NCBI GenBank assembly: GCA_016297495.1
Contig: JAEDGN010000005.1
Location: forward strand, 6,270-70,269
Direction: 5' to 3'
From: Coprococcus sp.
Lineage (GTDB): Bacteria; Bacillota; Clostridia; Lachnospirales; Lachnospiraceae
Length of the DNA stretch: 64,000 nucleotides
The stretch's first letter is position 1; each line of letters begins with the position of its first letter. A program made the position numbers and the translations under genes. The notes under the pieces were generated by a model. The model saw only the letters and a program-made list of their open reading frames with translations. It was not told where the DNA came from and did not search any database. This document shows positions 52,238-60,267 of the stretch, in pieces.

Positions 52238-52887
52238 ATAATATCCAGATCCACTGTTCTCGGTCCCCAGTGAATATCCCTTGTTCTGCCAAGCTTTTTT
52301 TCTATTTCATGAAGCAGTACCAAAAGCTCCTGAGGTGATCTTAATGTTTCTATCTCAAGACAGCCATTAAGGAAAACCGGCTGCTCCACATAACCATAGG
52401 GTACTGTCTCATACAGCGGTGACTGTTTTTTCACCCATACATCCGGCTGTGCTGCCAGAAGCTGTACCGCTGCCGCCAGGTTCATCCTCCGGTCTCCCAG
52501 ATTGCTGCCGATAGACAAATAAGCCCTGTGCCTGCTTCGTTCAATATGGACCATCAGCGTTTCCAGCGGATAAGGTACCGGTGCTCCGGGCTTCTCCAGC
52601 TCCACCGTCACTTTCTGTACCTGCGTGTATTTTTCCAGCAGATACAGTGCCATATCTTCTGCTGCCGCCTCAATAAGCTTATGTCTCTTCTTCTGCATCA
52701 GACCAGTCAGTTCTCTGCAGATATCTCCATAATTGACAGAAGCCCGCAGATCATCTGTCAACCCCGCCGTTCTTGTATCCAATTCAAGCTCCGCAGTTAT
52801 ATAAAACTTCTGGCCAAGGCGTTCCTCTTCCTCATATACACCGTGAAAAGCAAATACCTCCAGTCTGCGTATACAGATTTTATCCAT
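52159..52887 (-). CDS. folB-folK: Dihydroneopterin aldolase-HPPK fusion FolB-FolK, frameshifted near the 3' end
   Basis: Two folate enzymes in one frame. Residues 1-118 are dihydroneopterin aldolase (RLEVFAFHGVYEEEERLGQ, ASVNYGDI, EAAAEDMALYLLEKY). From 122 comes 6-hydroxymethyl-dihydropterin pyrophosphokinase (AYLSIGSNLGDRRMNL, GRTRDIHWGPRTVDLDIIF). After DLDIIF the frame reads MITVSLIHRIS... and stops at 52159, which is not HPPK. One base added to the T5 run at 52234-52238 restores YDHCIIDTPDLHIPHMDM and an end at 52070. Mutation, slippage or sequencing error cannot be told apart here. FolB should be functional; FolK lacks its last ~55 residues. Confidence 0.85.
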   Translation of the reverse strand: MDKICIRRLEVFAFHGVYEEEERLGQKFYITAELELDTRTAGLTDDLRASVNYGDICRELTGLMQKKRHKLIEAAAEDMALYLLEKYTQVQKVTVELEKPGAPVPYPLETLMVHIERSRHRAYLSIGSNLGDRRMNLAAAVQLLAAQPDVWVKKQSPLYETVPYGYVEQPVFLNGCLEIETLRSPQELLVLLHEIEKKLGRTRDIHWGPRTVDLDIIFMITVSLIHRISISLIWIWPTENLF

Positions 52888-52892
52888 ATTGA

Positions 52893-53714
52893 TTATCCCC
52901 TTTCCGGCTGTATATCTCGGATGGCCTCCGCCATACGTATAGCCCGCCAGTTTGCTTCCACATCATGCACACGTACAAAGGCATAGTGGGCCATTACTGC
53001 CAGAACCGTCGTTACCAGTGTACCTTCCACTCTCTCGGTAACCGGCAGATCCAGCGTGAGACCTATCATTGATTTTCTTGATGTTCCAAGGAGCATGGGA
53101 TACCCCAGTCTGTTAAATTCATCCAGATGTTTCATAACCATCAGATTATGTTCATATGTTTTCCCAAATCCCACACCCGGGTCCAGAATAATCTTATCTT
53201 TTGAGATACCGGCTTTTTCTGCTGTCATCAGAATCTTTTTCATATCCTCCATACACTCCGGCATAAAATTCCCATAGGATATATTGTTCCTATTATGCAT
53301 CAGACAGCAGGCCGCACCGGATTCGGCTATCAGAGCCCCCATGTCACTGTCCGCCTGCAGCCCCCATATATCATTAATAAGATCACAGCCTGCCTTCAAA
53401 GCTTCCTTTGCAACCGCCGACTTGTAGGTATCCACAGACAGCGGAATATCAAACTCCGATTTCAGACATTCCACCACAGGAATTACCCGCTCCATTTCTT
53501 CTTCATCGGACACCGGAACATGTCCGGGTCTTGTAGATTCCCCGCCGATATCAATGATATCCGCGCCTTCATCCATCATCTGGCTGACTCTCCTGCGGAC
53601 CGCATCCATATCCTTATAACTGCCGCCATCAGAAAAAGAGTCCGGCGTAACATTGAGAATAGCCATTATCGCCGTGTGCCTCTCTCTGTCAAAATCTCTA
53701 TTCCCTATTATCAT
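52893..53714 (-). CDS. folP: Dihydropteroate synthase
   Basis: A 273-aa TIM-barrel enzyme joining p-aminobenzoate to the pterin; the target of sulfonamides. Signatures: MAILNVTPDSFSDGG, DIIDIGGESTRPG, SVDTYKSAVAKEAL, LINDIWGLQ, LDPGVGFGKT and LGTSRKSMIG. Normal length and order. AGGAGG is 8 nt before the ATG. It is followed after 5 nt by folB-folK and preceded by the HD gene. Confidence 0.95.
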   Translation of the reverse strand: MIIGNRDFDRERHTAIMAILNVTPDSFSDGGSYKDMDAVRRRVSQMMDEGADIIDIGGESTRPGHVPVSDEEEMERVIPVVECLKSEFDIPLSVDTYKSAVAKEALKAGCDLINDIWGLQADSDMGALIAESGAACCLMHNRNNISYGNFMPECMEDMKKILMTAEKAGISKDKIILDPGVGFGKTYEHNLMVMKHLDEFNRLGYPMLLGTSRKSMIGLTLDLPVTERVEGTLVTTVLAVMAHYAFVRVHDVEANWRAIRMAEAIRDIQPERG

Positions 53715-53729
53715 CTCAAATGCCTCCTG

Positions 53730-54212
53730 TCATCTGACAATGCTTCTGTTTTTCTGCTCTTCAGGCCAGTAACATTCCTCATAAGCTTCACAGAGCCAAC
53801 AGACTCTGGATTGTTTATCAGCCTCATAAAGAACTGCTGCAAACGAATCTTCCCCGGCTTCTTCCAGACTTCTGTGGCATCGGATCCCCTCTAAAATCTG
53901 TTTTTTTTCTTCATCATCAAAATCCGTATCTTCAAGAATTCTTTCAGCCAGTTCCTTACTGGCTTCATGATGGGGGATCCCTGCCATATACTGCTGCCAC
54001 CGGCCGATATCATGAAGGAGAGCTGCCCCGTACAATACCTCCTTTGAATAATCCATTCCCTGCTCAAGGGTTCTGATATAAGCTATTCTTGCCACATCAA
54101 GACTATGGCTGATATCATGACAGCAGAAGCGGCGCTGTGCTTCCAATACCCTTATCTTCTCCATTGACATTTTAAACAGAGGATGCCGGATAATCTGATC
54201 AACCTTTTTCAT
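53730..54212 (-). CDS. HD-domain hydrolase in the folate operon
   Basis: A 160-aa single-domain HD phosphohydrolase. Metal-binding residues: HDISHSLDV early, ALLHDIGRWQQY (HD), IPHHEAS and the late EADKQSR. Substrate unknown. It occurs between folC and folP, as in other Lachnospiraceae as far as I recall, and might supply the missing dephosphorylation of dihydroneopterin triphosphate or act as a GTP-cyclohydrolase substitute; that is speculation. ATG 54212 with AGGAGG 7 nt upstream; a TTG two codons earlier is rejected. Overlaps folC by 14 nt. Confidence 0.82.
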   Translation of the reverse strand: MKKVDQIIRHPLFKMSMEKIRVLEAQRRFCCHDISHSLDVARIAYIRTLEQGMDYSKEVLYGAALLHDIGRWQQYMAGIPHHEASKELAERILEDTDFDDEEKKQILEGIRCHRSLEEAGEDSFAAVLYEADKQSRVCWLCEAYEECYWPEEQKNRSIVR

Positions 54213-55536
54213 CCGCAATCCTCCTTAAAATCCGGTCAAGTCCGGCAACTGTAGAAAGTGAACCAAAAGCCAGAATCACATCATCACCACTGCAAAGCGC
54301 AAAGGCCTTTCTGACAGCCTGCTCCTGACTTGCTGCTGCTTCAGTATATCTGAAACAGTAAGCTGCTGACTCTGATAGTTTCTCCGCATCCAGTCCTCTG
54401 GCCTGTTCCGGCTTAAAAGCGATCAAAGTATCTGAAACTTCCGATAATATTTCCAGCATCTGCCCATAATCTTTATCTGCAAATACGCCCATCACAAGAA
54501 TAAGATGTCTGCCGGACAGATATAAGCGGACAGAATCCCTCAATGCCCTTGCACCGTCAGGATTGTGGGCACCGTCTACAATGACCAGTGGATTCTTCGC
54601 CATCACTTCAAAACGTCCCGGCCAGTCTGCAGCCTCAATTCCCTGAATGATGATCTGACGTTTCAGACGATCCGCCGGCAGCCACCGAATTCCCGCAGGA
54701 AAATCCCCAGGACCGAGACCGGCAAGTACCTTCACCGCCTCTATTGCAATGGCCGCATTTCCCGGCTGATAACTGCCAAGCATGCCTGTCCTCAGATCTT
54801 GATAATCCTTATAGTCAAAATACTGTCCTTCTTCCATTGACCTTCTGGTAACAATCGCATCATCCGTATATACCGGATAGTACGGAGCCTGCTGCTGCCT
54901 GCATATAGCATACAGCACCTTCTCCACCCTTCTGTTATCTGCACAAACAACAGCCGGACGTTCTTTTTTAATGATACCACCTTTTTCCCCGGCAATGGCC
55001 TCAATGGTATCTCCCAGGAAATGCATATGATCCATGCCAATGGATGTGATCACCGATAAAACCGGCTGAGTAACCACATTGGTAGCATCCAGTCTTCCCC
55101 CCATGCCCGTTTCCAGTATTACAAAATCACATTGTTGATCTTTAAAGTACAAAAATGCCAGTAACGTCTCCAGTTCGAAAGCAGAAGCACCTTCGATGCC
55201 CCTGGCCTGCATTCTGTCATCGACTTTCTTTACCATCGTCATCCAAACTGCCGTCTCTTCTTCTGTCATCCATTGTCCATTGATCTGTACTCGCTCTCTG
55301 TAATCATACAGCGTTGGTGAAACATAGCGCCCCACCCGATATCCGGCTGAGCACAAAACAGAAGCAATATAGGTGCATACGGAACCTTTTCCGTTAGTTC
55401 CGGCCACATGAATAACATTGCAGGCCATCTCCGGGTGACCTGTCTCTTCAAGAAGACATCCGATTCTTGTCAGTCCCGGCATAATACCTCTGACACCTGT
55501 TGATCCAATATAATCCATTGCCTCTTTATAATTCAT
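54199..55536 (-). CDS. folC: Folylpolyglutamate synthase/dihydrofolate synthase
   Basis: A 445-aa Mur-ligase-like enzyme adding glutamate to dihydropteroate or folates. P-loop HVAGTNGKGSVCTYIAS near residue 48, LETGMGGRLDATNVV, SIGMDHMHFLG, the KKERPAVVC stretch with the carbamylated-Lys region, and IVDGAHNPDGARALR all match. Length normal. GGAGG is 6 nt before the ATG. First gene of the folate cluster; folE is not in the window. Confidence 0.93.
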   Translation of the reverse strand: MNYKEAMDYIGSTGVRGIMPGLTRIGCLLEETGHPEMACNVIHVAGTNGKGSVCTYIASVLCSAGYRVGRYVSPTLYDYRERVQINGQWMTEEETAVWMTMVKKVDDRMQARGIEGASAFELETLLAFLYFKDQQCDFVILETGMGGRLDATNVVTQPVLSVITSIGMDHMHFLGDTIEAIAGEKGGIIKKERPAVVCADNRRVEKVLYAICRQQQAPYYPVYTDDAIVTRRSMEEGQYFDYKDYQDLRTGMLGSYQPGNAAIAIEAVKVLAGLGPGDFPAGIRWLPADRLKRQIIIQGIEAADWPGRFEVMAKNPLVIVDGAHNPDGARALRDSVRLYLSGRHLILVMGVFADKDYGQMLEILSEVSDTLIAFKPEQARGLDAEKLSESAAYCFRYTEAAASQEQAVRKAFALCSGDDVILAFGSLSTVAGLDRILRRIADEKG

Positions 55537-55554
55537 GACCGGCCTCCATAAAAA

Positions 55555-56757
55555 TTATTTCTCATCACAGATCTGGAAAATATAAAATTTCAAATAATAA
55601 GATTCATCTGCCGACCAGAGGATCGGATGATCCGGCGCCTGGGTCCTGTACTCTACCTGACGCAGCCGTTTATGCACACTCCTTGCTGCCTGATGAATCA
55701 TTTCGGTAAATAATTCATAGGTCATAAAATGAGAACATGAACATGTAGCCAAAAATCCACCGTCTTTTACCAGTTTCATGCCACGCATATTAATCTCTCT
55801 GTAGCCTTTCATAGCCTGCTTCACAGAATTCCTTGACTTTGTAAAAGCCGGCGGATCAAGAATGACCACATCATATTTTTTATTCTCTGCCTCAAGCTTT
55901 GGCAGCAGGTCAAATACATCGGCACATTGAAAATGTACTCTTTCCTGAAGTCCATTGAGTCTGGCATTCTCCCTTGCCTGCTCAACAGCCAGTTCCGACG
56001 CATCCACGCCCATTACCTCAGCCGCACCGGCAATTCCCGCGTTTAAAGCAAAAGAACCCGTATGGGTAAAGCAGTCCAGAACCGAAGCATCTCTGCAAAG
56101 CCTCTGAATAGCTGCACGGTTATATTTCTGATCAAGGAAGAATCCTGTCTTCTGTCCATTTTTCACATCTACTGTATATTTTACACCGTTTTCAATAATC
56201 TGCACATCCGTGTCAAAAGGATCTCCAATGAAATCCTTCACCCGCTCAAGCCCTTCCTGATCCCGGTATTTGCCGTCACTTCTTTCATAAACTCCACGAA
56301 TTAGAATACCATCATCGGACAATATCTCTTTCAGAATTGATACAACTTCTGTTTTCATTCTGTCCATGCCAAAAGCCGTCACCTGCACAACGAGCACATC
56401 AGAAAACTTATCCACGACAAGACCCGGAAGGAAATCTGCTTCACCGAATACAATTCTGCAGCTCCCTGTATCTGTTACTTTTTTACGGTAGTCCCACGCA
56501 TTTTTAAGACGTCTTTTTAAGAATTCGCGATCAATCATCTGATTCACATCTCTGGTCATCAAACGTATGCGGATTTTCGAATGACGATTAATAAAACCTC
56601 TTCCCATAGGATATCCGTCAAAATCTCTTACAATCACCATATCGCCGTCATCATAACTGCCTGTTACAGACGCAATCTCGTTATCATAAACCCACATACC
56701 ACCGGATTTTAACGTGCGTCCTTCTCCTTTTTTCAAAACAACAACTGCCTGTCCCAT
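55555..56757 (-). CDS. RlmI-like 23S rRNA cytosine methyltransferase
   Basis: A 400-aa class I SAM methyltransferase of the RlmI/YwbD group. An N-terminal PUA domain (1-75, KSGGMWVYDNEIASVTG...GRGFINRHSKI) precedes a central EEHEE region with GLVVDKFSDVLVVQ and a Rossmann domain with DQKYNRAAI, SVLDCFTHTGSFAL (motif I) and VILDPPAFTKS (motif IV). It likely makes m5C in 23S rRNA. ATG 56757 with AGGAGA 9 nt upstream. Confidence 0.88.
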   Translation of the reverse strand: MGQAVVVLKKGEGRTLKSGGMWVYDNEIASVTGSYDDGDMVIVRDFDGYPMGRGFINRHSKIRIRLMTRDVNQMIDREFLKRRLKNAWDYRKKVTDTGSCRIVFGEADFLPGLVVDKFSDVLVVQVTAFGMDRMKTEVVSILKEILSDDGILIRGVYERSDGKYRDQEGLERVKDFIGDPFDTDVQIIENGVKYTVDVKNGQKTGFFLDQKYNRAAIQRLCRDASVLDCFTHTGSFALNAGIAGAAEVMGVDASELAVEQARENARLNGLQERVHFQCADVFDLLPKLEAENKKYDVVILDPPAFTKSRNSVKQAMKGYREINMRGMKLVKDGGFLATCSCSHFMTYELFTEMIHQAARSVHKRLRQVEYRTQAPDHPILWSADESYYLKFYIFQICDEK

Positions 56758-56803
56758 ATATGCTCTTATCTCCTGTTTTACCTAATATCTTTAGTCATGT
56801 ACA

Positions 56804-56832
56804 ACTTTATCATTTATTTTCATGATAATCAA
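56804..56832 (-). promoter_or_regulatory. Possible promoter of the RlmI-like gene
   Basis: Minus strand: TTGATT (56827-56832), 17-nt spacer, TAAAGT (56804-56809), 47 nt before the ATG. Confidence 0.45.
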
Positions 56833-56962
56833 GTTATTTATCTATGCATAATTCAGGTATGGACATGCATATGCTATAACGGAAGATGTTTTCTTCTCTG
56901 CTTGAGAAAGCAAGTACAGAAAGCTTCAATGTCTTTTTGTGTCACGTGTATTGCTTTCCAAC

Positions 56963-56998
56963 AGAAAAGGGGGCCGCCGCAAAACAGCGACAGCCCCT
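56963..56998 (-). terminator. Terminator after acpP
   Basis: Minus strand: GGGGCTGTCGC (56988-56998) pairs with GCGGCGGCCCC (56969-56979, one mismatch), loop TGTTTT, then CUUUUCUG. Confidence 0.7.
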
Positions 56999-57031
56999 GA
57001 TAAAATCGAAATCCAACAATACCTTCGCAGC

Positions 57032-57265
57032 TTAGGCCTCAATGCCAACGCTCTTCAAATAAGCAATAACCTTACCAACTGTTGTTAGCTTCTCCAGTTC
57101 TTCAGCCGGAATCTCAATATCATACTCTTCCTCAAGATTTGTTACAAGTTCAAACAGATCGAGAGAATCTGCGCCAAGATCATCCTTAAAAGAAGTTGCC
57201 TCCGTAATCTCTTCTGCCTCAACACCCAACTCATCTGCCAAAAGCTCTTTAATTTTCTCTAACAT
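57032..57265 (-). CDS. acpP: Acyl carrier protein
   Basis: A 77-aa acidic helical protein that carries acyl chains on phosphopantetheine in fatty acid synthesis. The attachment Ser34 lies in DDLGADSLDLFELV. ATG 57265 is set by AAGGAG 7 nt upstream; a longer reading adds an unrelated N-terminus. No other fab gene is adjacent; it lies 64 nt after an HPr gene. Confidence 0.94.
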   Translation of the reverse strand: MLEKIKELLADELGVEAEEITEATSFKDDLGADSLDLFELVTNLEEEYDIEIPAEELEKLTTVGKVIAYLKSVGIEA

Positions 57266-57329
57266 AATTGTTCTCCTTATACTTTTATTATTCAATGACT
57301 GTACTGCAAAGCAATCCAATCAACTTCTG

Positions 57330-57608
57330 TCATCGTGGTTCCTTCTGTTGTATTGTCGCATCCTCCAGTACTGCAGCAACCCCTTCTAAAGCATCCTTCT
57401 CATCTGGCCCGTCACACTGAACCCAAACTTCATCTCCGCATTGAATACCACTGGCCACAAGGTTCAGAATACTGGCTGTATTGATAATGTGATATTTAAA
57501 TAAAATCTTTGACGTCGCCTGATATCGTGACGCAGCATGGGCAATAAGTCCAGCAGGACGAATATGCATACCACATGGGATTGCGACAATTACTTTCTTC
57601 TCAATCAT
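57330..57608 (-). CDS. HPr-family phosphocarrier protein
   Basis: A 92-aa HPr-like protein. The PEP-phosphorylated His15 is in PCGMHIRPAG, and Ser46, the HPr-kinase site, is in NTASILNLVASG, at the same positions as in Bacillus HPr. The usual KSIMGVMSL segment is diverged to ASILNLVAS, so it may be a secondary HPr rather than the main PTS carrier. GAGGGGG lies 7 nt before the ATG. No ptsI is present; the gene precedes acpP on the same strand. Confidence 0.85.
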   Translation of the reverse strand: MIEKKVIVAIPCGMHIRPAGLIAHAASRYQATSKILFKYHIINTASILNLVASGIQCGDEVWVQCDGPDEKDALEGVAAVLEDATIQQKEPR

Positions 57609-57670
57609 AAAATATCCCCCTCAACGATGACGAGAATTCCACTCCTCTGCTCCGAGGAGATTACTTCACC

Positions 57671-57718
57671 ACAAAAGCAAAAATACCCGCTATACAAATT
57701 ATGCTGTACAGCAGGTAT
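57671..57718 (-). terminator. Terminator after the zinc-ribbon protein gene
   Basis: Minus strand: 57706-57718 (ATACCTGCTGTAC) pairs with 57683-57695 (GTATAGCGGGTAT, with G-U pairs), then UUUUUGCUUUU. Confidence 0.78.
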
Positions 57719-57775
57719 ATTATACCACTTTTTCCTCTGTAATAAAATCTGTTTTTATAAAATAAATCGTAATTC

Positions 57776-58171
57776 TCAGCTTTTTTTAATAAAAGAGGTC
57801 CTGCATTTCGGACAGGTGATACTTATCTTCCCCTTTCCTCTGGGAATACGAATCTTCTGTCGGCATTGCGGACAGGTATAAATATGATACTCCTTTCTCT
57901 GGGCTGCATAATACTTCTCCTTACGGAAACGATTCAATATTGCATCCTTCTTCTCCAGGAACTTCATATTCTGCTCATAACGTTTATTAATATCTTTTGA
58001 AAAAGCCCTGACATAGCCATAAATCAGCAAAACCAAAGCAAAAATATAAAACAGTGACCAGTGCGTAATAAGTTCAATCACCATACTTATAATTGCAGCG
58101 ATAAAAATAAACTGATTCAGCTGATCATTGCCATAGCGCCCCATCATAAAACGCTGTATACGCTCTCTCAT
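57776..58171 (-). CDS. Small membrane protein with C-terminal zinc ribbon
   Basis: A 131-aa protein with two adjacent membrane helices (about 20-55) and a basic cytosolic part ending in a zinc ribbon: CPQCRQ and CPKCRTSF form a CxxC...CxxC site with a short knuckle. It is known in Clostridia as a conserved protein of unknown role. ATG 58171 has GAAGG 6 nt upstream; the earlier in-frame stretch is intergenic. Single-gene unit with its own terminator. Confidence 0.78.
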   Translation of the reverse strand: MRERIQRFMMGRYGNDQLNQFIFIAAIISMVIELITHWSLFYIFALVLLIYGYVRAFSKDINKRYEQNMKFLEKKDAILNRFRKEKYYAAQRKEYHIYTCPQCRQKIRIPRGKGKISITCPKCRTSFIKKS

Positions 58172-58280
58172 GAAATACCTTCTTTCATCCGTGTCTCTTT
58201 CTATTGCATTTCTCTGAAATATATTACAGCAAAAATATCTAAAGGTCAATGAAAGAAATATGTAATATTTATTAAGAAAG

Positions 58281-58317
58281 TAAAAACCGCGGGATTTTGT
58301 ACACAAAACCCCGCGGT
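58281..58317 (-). terminator. Terminator of the etf cluster
   Basis: Minus strand: ACCGCGGG (58310-58317) pairs perfectly with CCCGCGGT (58286-58293), with GTTTTGT/ACAAAAT extending the stem inward, then UUUUUAC. Lies 18 nt past the etfA stop. Confidence 0.92.
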
Positions 58318-58335
58318 AAAATCAAATTATTTTAA

Positions 58336-59322
58336 TTATTTAAGCTTCTTGATCTCTTCGATCATAATTGGAAGAACATCTAAAGCATTTCCAACAATAC
58401 CTACATCAGCAACATCAAAGATAGGAGCATCTTCATCTTTGTTGATAGCTACGATATAACCGGAACCGATCATACCGGATACATGCTGTGTAGCACCGGA
58501 AATACCAAATGCAAAGTACAGTTTTGGAGCAACGATCTTACCGGACTGACCAACCTGATGTGCACGTGAAATCCAACCGGACTCCATAGCAGGTCTTGTA
58601 CATCCGATAACACCACCCATTAAATCAGCAAGTTCCTGAAGTTTCATGAAGTTTTCAGCACTGCCCATACCACGGCCGCCGGCAACGATAACTTCAGCCT
58701 CTTCCAGATTAACAGATTCTGTGATTTCTTTAACTGTTTCTTTGATCTTGATTCTGATCTGATCATCAGCAACAGTAATTCCCTTCTTAACGATCTCACC
58801 AGCTTTGCCTGCTTCTGGCTCAGCCTTAGGAACGGAACCACCACGAATAGAAGCGATCTGTGGTCTAACTGTATCAATAACAACATCTGTTAATACATTA
58901 CCAGCATATGCAGGAACTGTAAATACGATATTGCCGGCGTCATCAAGTTTAACACCTGTAGCGTCTGCAACTGCACCAGCAGCAAGTTTGGCAGCAACTC
59001 TAGGAACCAGATCCTTACCTGTGGCTGTAGCACCTGTAAAGATTGCAGCAGGTTTTACTTCAGCAGCGATCTGAGCAACAGCATCTGCTAAAACATCGCC
59101 ATTGTATGTACCAAACTGATCACCTTCAATTACGATTGCACTGTCAGCGCCATATTCGATAGCAACTTTAGCGCCTTCTTCAGAAGCAACTGCAACTGCG
59201 ATAACCTTACCGCCATTAGCAACAGCTTTTGCAGCAGCGATATTTTCAAGGCTGACATTAACCGGCTTGCCTTCATCAAGCTCTAAAACAACAAGAATGT
59301 CTTTGTATTCTGCGAAATCCAT
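58336..59322 (-). CDS. etfA: Electron transfer flavoprotein alpha subunit
   Basis: A 328-aa flavoprotein that pairs with EtfB and carries FAD between dehydrogenases. N-terminal Rossmann-like domain with VVLELDEGKPVNVSLE; the C-terminal FAD domain has AGGRGMGSAENF, GCTRPAMESGW, QVGQSGKIVAPKLYFAFGIS, GATQHVSGM and INKDEDAPIFDVAD. All FAD-contact motifs are intact. AGGAGG is 6-7 nt before the ATG; 17 nt after etfB. Codon use is more restricted and AT-leaning than upstream genes, as in highly expressed genes. Confidence 0.96.
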   Translation of the reverse strand: MDFAEYKDILVVLELDEGKPVNVSLENIAAAKAVANGGKVIAVAVASEEGAKVAIEYGADSAIVIEGDQFGTYNGDVLADAVAQIAAEVKPAAIFTGATATGKDLVPRVAAKLAAGAVADATGVKLDDAGNIVFTVPAYAGNVLTDVVIDTVRPQIASIRGGSVPKAEPEAGKAGEIVKKGITVADDQIRIKIKETVKEITESVNLEEAEVIVAGGRGMGSAENFMKLQELADLMGGVIGCTRPAMESGWISRAHQVGQSGKIVAPKLYFAFGISGATQHVSGMIGSGYIVAINKDEDAPIFDVADVGIVGNALDVLPIMIEEIKKLK

Positions 59323-59339
59323 TGTAATTCCTCCTTAAA

Positions 59340-60101
59340 TTAAAGTACTTTTGCTTCTGCCATAATAGCAACCGCACGAATTGTAGAATCAGCAACAGTT
59401 TCTTCCTGAATCTTGATACCAGCCTGTTTCTTAGGCGGCTCATATAATTTAAGAACTTTTGTCAATGAACCTGCATCGTCTACTGCAACTTCAACTTCAT
59501 TGATTGTAGCTTTTCTGGCAGCCATTTTGCTCTTAATTGTCGGATATCTAGGATCGTAATCCGGTTTCTGGATTGTAACAACACAAGGTGTTGCCATCTC
59601 AATTACGTTATATCCTGTCTCTGTTTCCTGTTTTACAGAAACACCGCCATCAACAGGGTCAACTGCAACAACATCTGTTGTAACACCAACACCTAATTCA
59701 GATGCCAGCTGGATACCTACCATACCTTTAGCAAAGTCTGTAGCTTCTTTACCGCAGAAAATGATGTCGAATTTAGCACCATTAGCCTCTTCGATCTTGC
59801 CGATTGCTGCTGCAAGGATTTTAGCTTTAGCTACAGAATCATACTCTGCAAATGCAGGATCCTTAATCAGGAATGCCTTCTGGGCACCTACTGCAAGGCA
59901 GGACTTAAGCTCAGTAACAGCTGAATCGTCACCGATTGTTGCTACAGTTACGCTGCCGCCGTTAGCCTCTTTGCATCTTGCAGCCATTTCAAGAGCATAT
60001 GTATCAAATGCATTAACTACACGTGTAACTTTGTCAACATTATCCAGTCTGATATCTTCTGAATCGTCTGGAACCTGTTTAATGCAAACTAATATTTCCA
60101 T
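59340..60101 (-). CDS. etfB: Electron transfer flavoprotein beta subunit
   Basis: A 253-aa partner of EtfA binding AMP or, in bifurcating forms, a second FAD. Markers: ILVCIKQVPDDSEDIRLD, NAFDTYALEMAARCKE, the DFAKGMVGIQLASELG segment and VIEMATPCVVTIQKPDYDPRYPT. The clostridial-type N-terminus and DGGSV loop are like bifurcating Etf, but that cannot be proven by eye. ATG 60101 has AAGGAG 11 nt upstream; a GTG four codons earlier overlaps that site. Confidence 0.95.
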   Translation of the reverse strand: MEILVCIKQVPDDSEDIRLDNVDKVTRVVNAFDTYALEMAARCKEANGGSVTVATIGDDSAVTELKSCLAVGAQKAFLIKDPAFAEYDSVAKAKILAAAIGKIEEANGAKFDIIFCGKEATDFAKGMVGIQLASELGVGVTTDVVAVDPVDGGVSVKQETETGYNVIEMATPCVVTIQKPDYDPRYPTIKSKMAARKATINEVEVAVDDAGSLTKVLKLYEPPKKQAGIKIQEETVADSTIRAVAIMAEAKVL

Positions 60102-60132
60102 ATCGTCGTCCACTCCTTATTCTTTATAGCAC

Positions 60133-60168
60133 AACTGGTGTGTAGTTCCGTAGCCCTGCACACCAGTT
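60133..60168 (-). repeat. Intercistronic hairpin between ACAD and etfB
   Basis: AACTGGTGTG (60133-60142) and CACACCAGTT (60159-60168) form a perfect 10-bp stem with a 16-nt loop, about 30 nt before etfB. No U-tract, so more likely an mRNA stability or operator element (it contains ACTGGT/ACCAGT as in FadR-type sites) than a terminator. Confidence 0.6.
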
Positions 60169-60190
60169 ATGTGGAAATTATCTGTTCCTA

Positions 60191-60212
60191 TGAAATCAAT
60201 TTGAAATCAATT
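60191..60212. repeat. Tandem 11-bp repeat
   Basis: TGAAATCAATT occurs twice in direct contact (60191-60201, 60202-60212) in the ACAD-etfB gap. Confidence 0.7.
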
Positions 60213-60267
60213 CGCAGGAATATTCAGGATTTATGATAATTATACCTAACAAATATGTTATGTAAAA

